Assembly (NCBI GenBank): GCA_013397935.1
Contig: VZRN01001792.1
Coordinates: 425,661 to 489,660, forward strand
DNA length: 64,000 bases
Source of the DNA: Dasyornis broadbenti
Lineage: Eukaryota > Chordata > Aves > Passeriformes > Dasyornithidae
Reading direction: 5' to 3'
Under the pieces are notes generated by a model. The model did not search any database. It saw nothing but the letters and a program-made list of their open reading frames with translations, and was not told where the DNA came from. The position numbers and the translations under genes are program-made. This document shows positions 13,401-25,700 of this stretch, piece by piece; within the stretch, counting starts at the first letter, position 1, and each line of letters opens with the position of its first letter.

Positions 13401-16400
13401 ATATTTCTCATGTTAATAAGGAAGCAGGGGAAAGACAACTTCATACTCATAAGAAGTGTATCCATTTGTTTCATATTGAGTTTCATGTTCAGAAATATTG
13501 GGGAAAATTACAATAAGGAAAAATAAGGGACAGTAGATGGAAAACAAAAAAGAATGTTTTGCTTTTGAAAACTGAAAATCTCAAGCATTTCTCTATGCCA
13601 TGAAATTAAACTAAAATTTAAATTAATGGTTCAAAACTGTGGATGACCTTTACTGATGTATTTACTAAAAAATAAAAATGAAATGAACGTTTTCAAATTT
13701 TGAAGCTGTTAAGTAGAAAAAGAAATACTTTTTTTGTGATAGAAAGCTCTCTTATTGTATACATTAACATGTTAAAGCAAATTCTCCTATTCATGAGCTG
13801 TTGCCTTGAGCTGGGTTTAGGTAGATAAAGTGATTGCTGGGAAGGTATAAATGAGAGCATGGATTTGTAGGTGAGTTAGACTCAGAAGTAATTTGGAGTA
13901 AGAGTTAAGGCAGGTGTGGCTGCACTGTTTGACCTTTATCAAAGGTCTCTTCTCTTCGAAGACAGAATTTTGAAATTTGCTCACTTCTCCTCTTTTTCTT
14001 AGCCATACTCTGGCGATCAGATGGGATGACACAGGTTTTGCTACTGTAGCCTTGCATAGCCTGAGGACATTTTCAACCTAAGTTATCCAGCTTTAAAAGA
14101 GCATTGCATTAATGGCATGGAAAAAACCCCAGCAATGTCATAGGGCTAGAATGTTATCCCTGTGGTTTGTTGTCACTTCTGTAGCACGTGGCATTGTACA
14201 TCAGAGGGTGCTTCCTCAAATTATGTCAATCAGTGAAGCTTTAGCAAAGACAAATTATGCATATTCATTTAGAATCACTAAAGATCTGGATGACAATTTA
14301 CAAACTTAATATCAGGTTTCTCTTTTCCTAAACAGTAGACAAGCAAATATATTCCAATGTAGATGAAAATTTTAAGCATTTAAATTGTAAAAATGAGGTG
14401 TCTTAAACTATTCTTAAAGCAGAAGTTATAAATGGATTCTTTTCTTTCAGATTTTCTATGGTAAGTAGAAATATAGAACTTCTAACAAGCTGAAACACTT
14501 GTTACAGCCTTTTTGATAACATTAACATTGATGTAAACAATATTCAATGTATTATTCCCAAACCAAAAATGACAATTAAAACCTGAAAAACATAAAGGTT
14601 TAGTAAGTTTATGTGGTTTTGTTTTATGTTTTTCTTCAATCTTGCCAAGGATAGATACCTAACGGGAAAACACTGGTACTTATGTACAAGCACGTTGTCA
14701 TTGCCTCTGGAACACACGCATTTCACAAGGTATCCTTCAGTTTCAGCTTTCACTGGTTTTGTAGGTAGATATATTCAACAGCAGAGTCCTCCTGCAGCCA
14801 CCATAAATGTATTCCAACCTCTCTGTGCGTCCTTCTCTCTGTTCTGTTAATAGTAAAGTGACAATGCCTTGCACTAAGGAAATATTTGCATTATAGAAGC
14901 AATGCACTAATTTGCAGGATCTATGTTGAAACCAAATGAATGCTACCAAATCACTCAGACAACATAATGAGAGGTGAAATGGAACTAACTTTTCAGTCCT
15001 GTTTGGCCTCATCATTCTAGAAACATTCAACATCTCCTGATTAGTCACTCACTAACCATAGAAGGGAGAGGTGAGGCAGAACTGTAATATAAGAGGGGTG
15101 CTTTGTAATAATTTATATCTATTTTTTATCTTGCTGTGGTTTTTTTCTCCTTCAAGCAGTAACAGAGTGAAGTATTAGGAATATAAGTCTGAGGAAAAGG
15201 GATGTTGCTTTTGTTTGAGTTGAGGATCACTTTAAGTTATCTTTTCATCTGTCTTCTGCTTTAGAACTGATCTTTTCATTAATGGCTTCTCTTGTGCAAG
15301 AGTTAGAGAAGGAGGGGAAGAGAGAGCAGGATTTCTAAGCATTTTTCAATGCACATCAAGTAAAATTTCCTTGATATCATCAGACAGCTTAAGCATTAAA
15401 AAACCCTGTTCAAAAGGGAAAAAAATGAACACATTTACAAAATTCAGGATCACATCAGTGGTAAATGTTTTGGAACTCATTTCTAAGCAAAAACATTTGG
15501 GGTTCTTGTGCCTGGAGGCTTCCTTAAGTCAAGACACATACAACGAGAAGTCTTGGATACCTGCCCAGGCAGACTGTGCCAAAGCCATCTCTGGCAGTCC
15601 TTACAGTGGAGATTATAGTTAAATGTGAACTGATTCACATTACTTTCTATTTTCCAGTTCTGACAGATGGAAACAGATACCAAAGAGGAGTCCAAATCTC
15701 TCCACATGTTGATCCATCTCACTCATCATGCTCTATATACTGCGTTCAAAGCAGAGCGCTATTGCACAGACAACATTTTGAGAAACCTTTCATGCTAGGG
15801 AGGAAATAAAATCAAGTACACACAAGAGGATACTGGCAGGGATCTGTGCTCTGTTCCTGATCTAGTGAAAAAGACAAGATGTAGCTGTACAGCACCTGAT
15901 TTAAGTATAACTTATTCAGACCAAGTTGAAGGAAATTTAAGTTAATGCCCTGGGTCCTGAAGTCGGACGTGGTCTTTGGTGTAGCCATGTCTGCCTTGGA
16001 CCGTAAAATGCTGTGCCTTTGTGGAGGCTCAGTTGCCCAAATGTTGCTTCTGTACTTTTTACAGAGGGACCACTCCTGCTAGGCACTACAAGATAAAGTA
16101 GGATGAATGGAGCTTGAAATTCAGGACACTTTCCAATATGTTGCTGGTATTCATGACACTGCTTTTTGGATTTTGTATTTCATTCTGACCCTAAATGAAA
16201 CACTGCTAAGGTTTGTCAGGATCTAAGAAGATAAAGCAGGAAAAGCAGCAGTGGCATGACAAAGCTTTTTTCTTGAAAAGTTCTGCTAATAAACAGCAGA
16301 AAAACACCAGGTGTCTGAAAATCCAGAAGCCAGAAATAACTTGTGTAGAGAAAAAAGGGAGTGAAGACTAGAAATAATTTTTTATGTTGATTTTTTAAGA

Positions 16401-18304
16401 AGATAAAATGTATTTATTATAATTTGTCTGACTTCCCCCACTATTTGTTTTACCCACTGAGAAAGAGATAGGCTTCTCAGAGATTCTGTTTGGATAAGCT
16501 TTGTGAAAATCTGTCACTAAGCATGGGGGGAAGATTCAAGGGAAGGTCCTGTTGAAAGAAAAGCTGAACCTGAGCTCAGCCTTACTTGTTCTTTGGCCAC
16601 CTGGCGGCCAGGGTTCACATCCAGGCTGGGCAAACACTGCAGCTGCAGTTTTGCACCAGCAAGGCAAATGCTGCCAATTTGCAGCTGATGGTTTTTGTCA
16701 GGGAGACACACCTGAGGTTTAAGTGTAGAGTTTGGTGGGAGGGTATTAGAGACATTTCAAAGAATTACAGTAGGAAACATGGGACACATACCTGTGAAAG
16801 GGGGTTTTACTGCCCTTGTCCCTGGAGGAGTGACTTACTAAAGTTGTACACAAAAGCATGCACCAGTAAAAAATCTTCTGTGTGGGGGAAAAGGCTCTTA
16901 CCCTTCTGAAAGAATCAAATTTCTCTCAGTATCTGGATGCAATAGATTAGAAAGGACTGCTTGAACTACTTAAAGGTAGTGTGCACTCTTTAAAAGCATG
17001 TTATGTAAATGCTATTATTTTACTTGGGAATGCAACTGAAAGGTAGAAATGTATTCGAATATGATGATGATGCTATCTGTGATCTGAATTTTAATAACAC
17101 TCCCTTGAAACTCTCAGGAATTGATTTTCCATTAGGGATGAGAAAAATCAGAAATAAGGGAGTGGCTGACAAATATTTTGTTCACAAACAAGGCTGTCTA
17201 ATAGTGGCAGTAGTAATCACGTTAAGTGTTTCAAATCCAGAGACTCAAGAGGACTGTGTAACACAAGAGAGTTTTTCAGCCTGTGAATCAGGCAGAGGAT
17301 GGTGTGACCAAGAAAGATTACAATTAGTATATCAAAGACAGCAAAACCTGGCTAGAGAGATCTGGGTCGTTTAATCAACTGGCATCAAATTTTCAAAACC
17401 AGCCTAAGTGATAGGAATGGAGATAAGAGAGGATTTGCAGCTCGTGGTTGTTCTCTAATTTGACTGCTGCACCAGCTGTGTGAATATGAACAGTTACCCA
17501 GTAATATGATCATGCATAAGACTTCCTTGTTGCATAGAGTGTGCTCAGAAAGGACAATTGAAATTAAATTTTTGAAAAATTAAACCTGAAACTGAGGACC
17601 TCAACTGAAGAAGTGTGGATTTTTATTTGATTGCTTGTTTTCATATATTTTGGTTAGAGAATTGAAAGAATGAAAAAGAAATAGTTTCACATGACGATGA
17701 AATTTACACCTGAGGAGGTTTAAAAGTCAGCTGAACTCTCACAGACAAATTAAATTAAATTTTAAAAATTAACATAAATCTTTTTAGACGTTCCTTCTCT
17801 TTAGTATGCAAATTTTAAAAAATTAAAATGTTTTCTTGAAGTGGAAACCCCCCCCATTCCATTAAAAAGAGTAAAAAATAAGTATTTCAGTTATTTTTCC
17901 TTTTTTGTTATTTTCTTAACCATAGCTACTCAGTATTTTGACTGTTAATCATGAACATTTCAGTCTCTGCCAAACTGCATTTTTAAACATCTAATCCACT
18001 TAGGGATATCCAGACACTTGGGTGTATCATAACACAGAGTTTCCCTGTCAGATTAACCCATTACTCTTAGGTTATGATGATGTTACTAAAATTTTGTCTA
18101 TCCATAACCAGATGTCTTGTGATTTATGTCCCTCCCTAAGACTATTTGCAGTAGGAGATAAATGAAACAATAGTGTTTCATATGTGGCTAGTACAAAAGT
18201 AAATAGTGCAGCTAAGGGAACAGAAAGTTATGCAAATTCCTTGCAACTGCTGAATAATGCATTGTTCAATTGAAAAAAAAAAATAACGTTGAAAATTTAA
18301 GTTA
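10481..18304. other. Unique AT-rich non-coding DNA
   Basis: I see no supported gene. The longest open frame, 121 codons at 17009-17374, has no recognisable domain, promoter or splice context, and I reject it. Simple features are an A tract at about 11254-11271, a TA-rich stretch at 12216-12233, a T tract at 13261-13284, a run of Cs near 17849-17856 and AT-rich low-complexity DNA at 17740-17830. A moderately GC-rich part at 16550-16720 contains CTGCAGCTGCAG-type sequence but nothing assignable. Confidence 0.5.
13261..13284. repeat. Poly-T tract (T10 C T13)
   Basis: A homopolymer tract interrupted by one C. It could be the reversed A tail of an old insertion, but no retrocopy is recognisable beside it. 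Length is probably variable and prone to sequencing error. Confidence 0.9.
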
Positions 18305-18706
18305 TGGGATACTCATACAGAAGAGGAGACACATCCAGGACAGATGACCCAAACTGATCAAGGGGATATTGCAGACCATGTGACATCATGCTCAGTATGT
18401 AAATTGCAGGACAAAAGGAGGAAGGTGGGGACATTTGGAGTAATGGCACTTCCCAAGTCACCATTGCAGGTGATGGGGCCCTGCTCTCCTGGAGATGGCT
18501 GAACAGCTGCCTGTCCATGGGAAGTGGAGAATTAATTCCTTGTTTTGCTTTGGTTGTGTGCATGGCTCTTGCTTTCCCTGTTAAACTGTCCTTATCTCAA
18601 CCCATGAGTTTTCTAGCTTTTGTCCTGATTCTCTCCTAGATCCTGCTGGTAGGGGAGAGAGCAGGCAGCTGCATGGGACTTGGTGTCTGGCTGGGGTTAA
18701 ACCACA
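18305..18706 (+). mobile_element. Decayed solo LTR of an avian endogenous retrovirus
   Basis: The sequence matches an LTR family I recall from avian genomes, reading TGGGATACTCATACAGAAG at the 5' end and GGCTGGGGTTAAACCACA at the 3' end. A promoter-like zone is readable. TGACATCA at 18381-18388 looks like a cAMP-response element that lost its CpG, and AGTATGTAAA at 18395-18404 looks like a weakened TATA box. GTTAAA at 18580-18585 sits where the family has ATTAAA as its poly-A signal, followed by CTGTCCTTATCTCAACCCATG. No internal retroviral gene flanks it, so it is a solo LTR. I find no matching target-site duplication, which fits its age. The edges are approximate. Confidence 0.82.
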
Positions 18707-19949
18707 ATGGTCTTTATCAGTTACTGCATGCCATGTGTTGGGATATCAGATTCAACCATGTGGAGCACCGCAATAATGAGTTCAGGTTTCAGAGAGGTGA
18801 TAACCCCCTCTCTGTTGTTCATAGAACTGCATTATTTTTTACGATAACCCATTTTTGACAATATGTATTGTGTCTGTTAGCTGGTACTTTGCAGTTAAAT
18901 AATTAAAACTTATCTAGTACAAGGAGAGAGGCTGGACTATCTTCTGGATTTTGAGAATTTGTTCACTGAATTGCCTTACATAAATTTGGCAAGTGGCTGA
19001 AAGGCTTCCCTTGACCTCGTTCTGCCATAGTTACATCCTGATACGTCTAAGAGCAACACCTGCTCTAAACACACTTTCTGAAGTGTCCTTTATCAAGAAG
19101 TGGTGTAACTCAAGGAATTCCATGGCCAAAAAGCTGAGAAAATCCACAAAACAATCAAAATACCTGGCACTGTTATCAAATGTGTGCTTTTTCAATAGCC
19201 AGTCCACTGCAGAAGCCCCAAAAAAGAAGGCCCACTGCATCTCACAAGTGGATTTAAGTTTCTCCATTGTACTGCAGGATGTTGATTTCTAGGCATCTGT
19301 GTGGTAGTTTAGTAAAGAGGAAGAAACACCCTGTTGATGAAGGATACAGTGACAAACTGGCCTAATCAGCGGTTCATGCACGTCTGAGACCAGATGTACA
19401 CTTCACCTTCACAGCTATCTCCCAGTGTCTTGGTCACTACAACAAACAGCTCTGGCACAGACTTTTGGCAAAGAGGAACTAAATCAGCATCATTCACCTT
19501 GGAACAGCCGCAAACTCCTTGACTCTTATGTGTTTTTTTTCTCTGAAATTAAGGGAGTGGGTCCCCTGGCAGTAGGACACAGACTGTGGCCAGTAACAGC
19601 ATGCCATTCCTTCTCTGTGCCCTCAGCAGAAATCCAGTCAATGCCATAAGCAGGGTAACCTTGCTAACTGTCCATTTGTTCATCATCCCACAACCATGAC
19701 ACAGTGTTGTGATAGTTGTCCTACACAGGTTTCTTCAAACCCAGTATTTCTAAGGGTCCTGTTTAAGTTGATCCTCTGTGCATATAGTGAGATGAGCCAC
19801 ACAGATCTTGCCTTTTCATCCTGTAAATGTTTGCAATTTTCTATTGTCCATTAAACAATCTCATTTACAAAAATATTTAAAGAGTTAAATATTTTAAAAG
19901 TTGAGCAACAAGCACACAAACACTATGTGATACTAGAACTGAGAGGCAT
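18707..19949. other. Unique non-coding DNA
   Basis: No supported gene. The stretch at 18993-19292 is open on both strands at once, in frames with no recognisable domain, and is more likely a low-stop chance region or conserved non-coding DNA than a gene. Confidence 0.45.
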
Positions 19950-21330
19950 TACAGAGGAAGTGTCTTGAAATTGAGAAACCAGGGAAAAAGGTGGAAGTAC
20001 AAGGAAAATCTAAAAACTGTTGAAAAAGCCCATATATCCAGAAACATGTGTAAACAAAGAATACAAGAATGTAATCTCTTGAAGGAAACAAGTGAAGTAA
20101 TAACAAAAAAAAACAGTATGTGTGATCATTTGCAAAATGATCTGATCCTGTTGAGTTCTAGTTTCGGGTAACATGAAAAGAGAGTAGTTACCAGACAATG
20201 CCACTGAAGTCACAAATAATTAAATCTCACCAATAGTTGTTTTACAAGAAACAGTAACAAGAAAATAAACTATGAAGGCTATGTATGGCTCCTGAAGTAA
20301 ATATGCAACTGTAAAGAGATTTCCATTAAATCCCTAATTTGAGACCAGACCGTAGAAGACTTCAGAGAGTCAAAAATTAGAAGCTAACCACAAGTGGAAT
20401 TCAATTTACAGTTAGAAGAACTGGAAGAGCAGAATAAACCAGCTAAGTATACAGAACAAGCGGCAAATTTTGGCAAAAGGATGGTGAAGATAAAGAAAAC
20501 ATGGGGTGGGCCTTAAAGTTGCGTACAGAGGCAAAGTACAACGAATTATCAAATACCAAACAGAATGAGAGCAAGGGTGCTAAAATACTCACAGCATATA
20601 AACACAAGTTTTGAAAATGATCACCATTAATGGACACCAAAAAAAAAATTTTCAAAGGCATTCCAACGCTTAGAAACTGTATTTATTGAGAAATGAAACC
20701 TATGTATTCTTAAGAAAAGACATGACAGCACTAACATCCCCCACAGAAATTAGATTGTCCAGAGCTAAGAGGATTTTGGCAGAAAGTATTTCATGTACTG
20801 TAAAAATATAAGCAACAACATTAATGAAGAGGACTTGTTTATGGGAACTGCTCAAGAGAAACCACATCCATTGACTGAAATACTATATTAAACAGAAATT
20901 AAACGTATTAAATACAAATTGGACATGGGTGCACAAATGAGTTTGAGAGCTGCAAATTGTTTGGAGAGAAAAATCTAGTCTTAATAGGAGTATACATAAA
21001 CTATGTATAGAGGTAAAACAAAAAATCCTGACAGATTAATTATTAGAACTATGTCAGAAGCAGGATATCTACAGTGAAGTGAATACACAAGAGACTGCAA
21101 GTTCCTGCAAAAGAATTGATATTGTAGAAGAGCAATGAAACACGAAAATGGAAATGGCAAGAAAAAACATATGAAAAGAAAACAAATATGTAGAAGTGGC
21201 AAAGGAACATTTAAATCATAATAAGCATTCAAATGCCGTAAAGCAAATTATAAGTGAAATAATACAGATAATGGTAATAATTTGGGCATTTTAAATTAAA
21301 TAGATAAAAGAAATAAATGTATTATGACAC
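19950..21330 (+). pseudogene. Purine-rich, decayed coding-like remnant
   Basis: The plus strand is strongly purine-rich, chiefly A, for about 1.4 kb, unlike either flank. Short stop-free pieces switch frame. One near 20400-20515 reads as a charged, coiled-coil-like peptide beginning FNLQLEELEEQ. Another near 20512-20610 reads ALKLRTEAKYNELSN, in a different frame. A third near 20905-20960 contains LDMGAQMSLRAAN, faintly like the DTGA motif of retroelement aspartic proteases. Such patterns fit a frameshifted processed pseudogene or a dead retroelement interior, but no parent gene is recognised and chance is possible. There are many stops in every frame, so it cannot be functional as protein. 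Confidence 0.25.
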
Positions 21331-22684
21331 ATGAAATAAGAAAGTCGTCTGGTGACATTCATATAAGTATGTATATATTATTTTCTCGTACAGGGAAATG
21401 TATATATTATATGTTGAAATTATCCAGGAAAGGGCGTTATTAGAAATTGTGTCTGCAAACTCTGTAAATCAAACAAGAAAAACTAACATTTACTAGACAT
21501 TGTGCCATGTCAGAAGCAGACAGTGAACCACAACTAAATTTCCTCAAGTTAAAAATGTTATTATGGAAAACAGTACTACAATTGCCGGAAAAAATCATCA
21601 ACCAAATTAAGAGAAAACGCCCACATGAGTAATAAAAAATTAATTCTGATGCAGTGAAAATTTTCGATATTATTCAAACCTAATCTGAAGCTGTATAAAA
21701 ACCCAAAAGCCTCCCACTACTCTGCCAGAGCAATGTTAATTCACACTCAGTGCTGGGAGCTAACCAACTCTGGAAGAGCCCAGCATCAGATGCAGTGAGG
21801 AGTCATCCTGAGTCAACATTCTTCATAGAAATTGCACATATTTAAGGCGTCTTCTCAGATAATGTAGATCTTTTTCACCTGTACCAGTCAAGTAATAATG
21901 TACTAATATTGCCAAAGTTTGCCTCCAGTGACATCTGTAAATGAATTTAGACTCTTAATCCAACTTCTGCCCTTTCTGGCTCATGAAACATAGTCCTGGA
22001 CAAGCATAGACATTTGTGTCCATAACAGCCAGCACTTAATTCAGAGAGAAAAAGGTTTCTCCTTCACACATGTTGCAAGAAATACATGGGAAATCTACCC
22101 ACTGTTTATCATCTGCCCTTCCATTCCTGACTAAATTTATAGATCCATTCCTAAGATCTAGGAATAAACATCTGCAAGGGTGATGCAGAGACCATACATT
22201 AGAGCCTACACAGACTGAGGTCAGATTGCTGAGCAGAAGCAGCTTTAATGTTTTGTTAGATGATTGCTGCCTGTCAGTGCACAAGAGCAAGACATCCACT
22301 CATGTCATCTGAGGTGGTCAGCTTCACCAGTGGGACAGAGTGGGGGCTTTCCTCACAGAGGTGCTAGAGGGAAGCTGAATGGATTAGTAGGATTTACATC
22401 CCTCCCGGCAGGACATACCCAAAACAGTTATGGGAAAACACTCTTCCATGTCTCAGTCCCTCATTTATCAATCCCATATTTTTTCTCCATATCTGTTTGG
22501 AATCTGCTTGAAGTAGCAAGAAACGTTCCAACAACACAGGTCCCAGAGGAGGTAGTATTTTCATGATGCAAACTTTGCTTTCCCCTTCAACACCTAGGAT
22601 GACCTAGTGTTTGGAGAAAGTCAGTTCATGAATGAAATAAATGAAATACAGATAAAGTTAGCAATCAGGGAAAAAACTATTGGA
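21331..22684. other. Unique AT-rich non-coding DNA
   Basis: Nothing assignable. Two open frames of 87 and 100 codons at 22036-22299 (minus) and 22264-22566 (plus) overlap end to end and show no domain. A TATATA stretch lies near 21368-21412. Confidence 0.5.
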
Positions 22685-22745
22685 GAATCATGGAATCATG
22701 GAATCATTGGATTGGAAGGTATGTTTAAAGATCATCTCACATTGT
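22685..22745 (-). mobile_element. Short CR1 3'-end fragment
   Basis: Read on the plus strand, it shows repeated AATCATGG units followed by ATTGGATTGGAAGGT and AAAGATCATCT. This is the reverse complement of a CR1 3' terminus (the family ends in ATTCTATGATTCTATG-like units preceded by GATGATCTTT and CCTTCCAA). Only about 60 bp remain, the shortest CR1 piece in the window. Confidence 0.85.
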
Positions 22746-25700
22746 TTCATTTGGCTGAATAAATATAATATAATCTTCTTCAATTGAGTCTGCAACTTCT
22801 TTTCTATGCAGTTTCATGTTACCATAGCTCTACTGGTAGTTTTTAAAATAACATTATGTACCAGTACATAACATTTTGTCGTCAATCGAATAACATCCGT
22901 AAGAAGTACAGACCACCATAAGTGCCACCATCATTCATCCCTGATGTAAGATTCATTTCCTTTAAATTATATCAGAAATTACAAGTACCAAGGCACAGAT
23001 ATCGTTCCAAAGCAAATTGAAACAAATAAAAATCCAGCCAAAAGAAAATGTTACACACCATATGCCACAGAAAGAACAAACCAGACATGATATATGTTTA
23101 TCACATGCTAGAAAGTTCTCAGTATGAAAACAGCAGTTGAAAAGAATCACACACTTGAAAGCCACTGCAAACTGCAAAATACTTCTGATTTCATGTAAAT
23201 AAAATACCTTCTGCCTACCTCCAATCTGCTTCTTCAATAGAAGGAATCATTAAATTATTAATTACATTGCAATAGAGTAAAGATCCGGGCCCTTAAAGCA
23301 GTAGTTTTTTTCTGTATATCTCTCAAGATAACAAAAAGATATAAGAGTAGGGGAGAACTTTTTATTTCTTTCCCTTCATACATAAAAATTGATTTTATTT
23401 CGATATGACTTAATAAATTTTTGTAGTGAAAAGTTTATGTGCCTTTTTATTACTTTGCATTTTACTTTACAGATTATTTGGTTGGTGGTTGACTAGCACA
23501 ATTATATACAAAGCTAATAAATCAGCTGTTTAGTAAGGTTTAGGAAGTTTATTTGTCTACTCAGTATTAAAATATTTACCTAAATATAAAGGTACAATGA
23601 CTTCCAACATTTCATCAGCAAGTAGGGTAGACAAACAAGGTAGTAACTCACTAACCATTAAAATGCATATATCATTGTTAGGTGAAAAATATGGAAAAGA
23701 AAAGGTAGAAAGTAAGCATTTTGCATTCAGGAGCAAATACTTTATAGTGGTAAATTAAGTTATCTTTACTGGAAGAAAATTAACAAGTAGCATAGAAAAC
23801 TGTGTTAAGAATTCCCTGATGTATATAATTGTGTAATATTCACCTTCTTGTTCTTCTCTGACACAGGGCAGTAGCTAACCGTATCTTAGCCTTGACATAT
23901 TTTATTTCTATTAATGTAATAATAATGGCTATAGTGTTTTGCTGCCTCTTTTTCATGTATTCCCTAGAATGAACCACTGGTGGGCAGCAGCCAAGTGCAG
24001 AGTGGGTGAGACGGATTGCAATATATGAATGAAACTTTAGCAATAAGTACAAAAAGTTATGTAAACCAGAGAGGTGATGTTGGAGGGTAAGGGAGTTTTT
24101 GCTATCAGATTTTCTGCTTCAAAAATTCATCATACTGCTTTCTAAAATTCAGGCTGGCCACTGAAGTAATTCAGAAATCAGTGTCACAAGCATCAGAAAA
24201 AGACACGTAAACAATAGAATTCAGAGTAAATAGGAGTGGTTTTAGTCACTTCAGATGGCACGGGACTTCCATTTTCAAAGGTACTTTCACAAAAAAGGTA
24301 GGTGTCACACAACTGCAACAAATTATTGCAACAGCCGTCTGAGTTTTTGTCACATTTAAAAAATTTAGAGGCACAAGAGAAATCAGAAAAGGAAAAAAAA
24401 AGCAAAAGTTGTATGAATTCAAGGAAAAATGACAGACACAAAATGCACTGGCATACCAGGCATTGCTCTTAAATAAAGCTGGGGAAAACTGACGATGAAT
24501 GACATCAGGGAACTATCTGTCCTGCATATTTAAATTTAAATCTCCTGGAACCCTGAGAGCTTTTACTTGCTTAACGTAAAGGTGCCCTGTACTTGAAAGG
24601 GACTGCCTGGGACCACAGCAAGGTCCAAAGTCAACAGTAGCAATTACATTATCCAAGTCATACTATAAATAGTTACTGCCAATTCTTTTTAATGCATAAT
24701 TACTATTATTATTGTTGATACTGATTTCGAGAGAAAGAAACTCTCCTTCTCTCATTTTGTTGCTTTCTTGTTCTTCCATTTAGTCACTGATGTTGATGTT
24801 CAAATGCTATATTTGGTAACTTCTCCTACTATAGCCTATTTCAGGAAAAAACAAAAACCTTCCTGAGCCACACGCAGCAGAATGTAACAGACACGGCACG
24901 TACCATGGGACTACCTGTTAAACCTAAGCTGCTCTTGATGTTGGTCTGCTGATTCTGACTGTATTTTCTTTAAAAATATAAATCTCCACCTCTACAATAT
25001 ATCAGTATCACTAGCACAGGTCAATACCTCTAATTTAAGCAAAAATCTGTTTTAACTGTGTGATAGTGCTGTGGTTGGGCCTTGTTTCTGAAGCGCAGTA
25101 TTTTTTATTTACTATTTATGATCATCCAAGGTGTCTGTTATTTCTGCTCCTGAACTGAAATCCCTCACAAACTTAGTAAAAGATGCAATGATCCCTGGCA
25201 CAAATTCTTCTTAAAATATGATATCAATTAATTTGAGCTATTAGCTTCCAGTATTATGAATCATCACTCTCTATAAGCAATAAGACAGAAAATTGTATTT
25301 CCACTAAATAAGATCATGGAATATAGAAGATATCCTGTGAGGAGGATTTAAGTAGGTTCCCTTAATTATTTTAATTTTCATTTACTTTAGAAGAACATTA
25401 AAATTAAAAGTGTGATATTATTAACTGGCCAATATAGTTTATTAATATGTACTCCAAAACTGAAACAAATAAACATTATCGCATTATGAAGTTCTGTCTC
25501 CTGTTGTTATTAAAACTATGACATAAAAATATTTTGTGTAGACCAATGAAGATTTATTTTAAGCTATATATATTGTTGTAAGTTTAGCTACCCGATTCTG
25601 CTAAAGAGTGACTGTTTCCTACCTCTTTAGCACAAAGCTTCTCTCTGATTGGTAGACATATTATTTAATTGACAGTTTTTATGCTCATTGCTCCTTTGTG

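Noticed and set aside
16599..16615. CCACCTGGCGGCCA as a CTCF site
   Set aside because: It differs from the consensus at two important core positions.
17009..17374. 121-codon open frame on the plus strand
   Set aside because: No recognisable domain, no splice or promoter context, and AT-rich codon use like the flanks.
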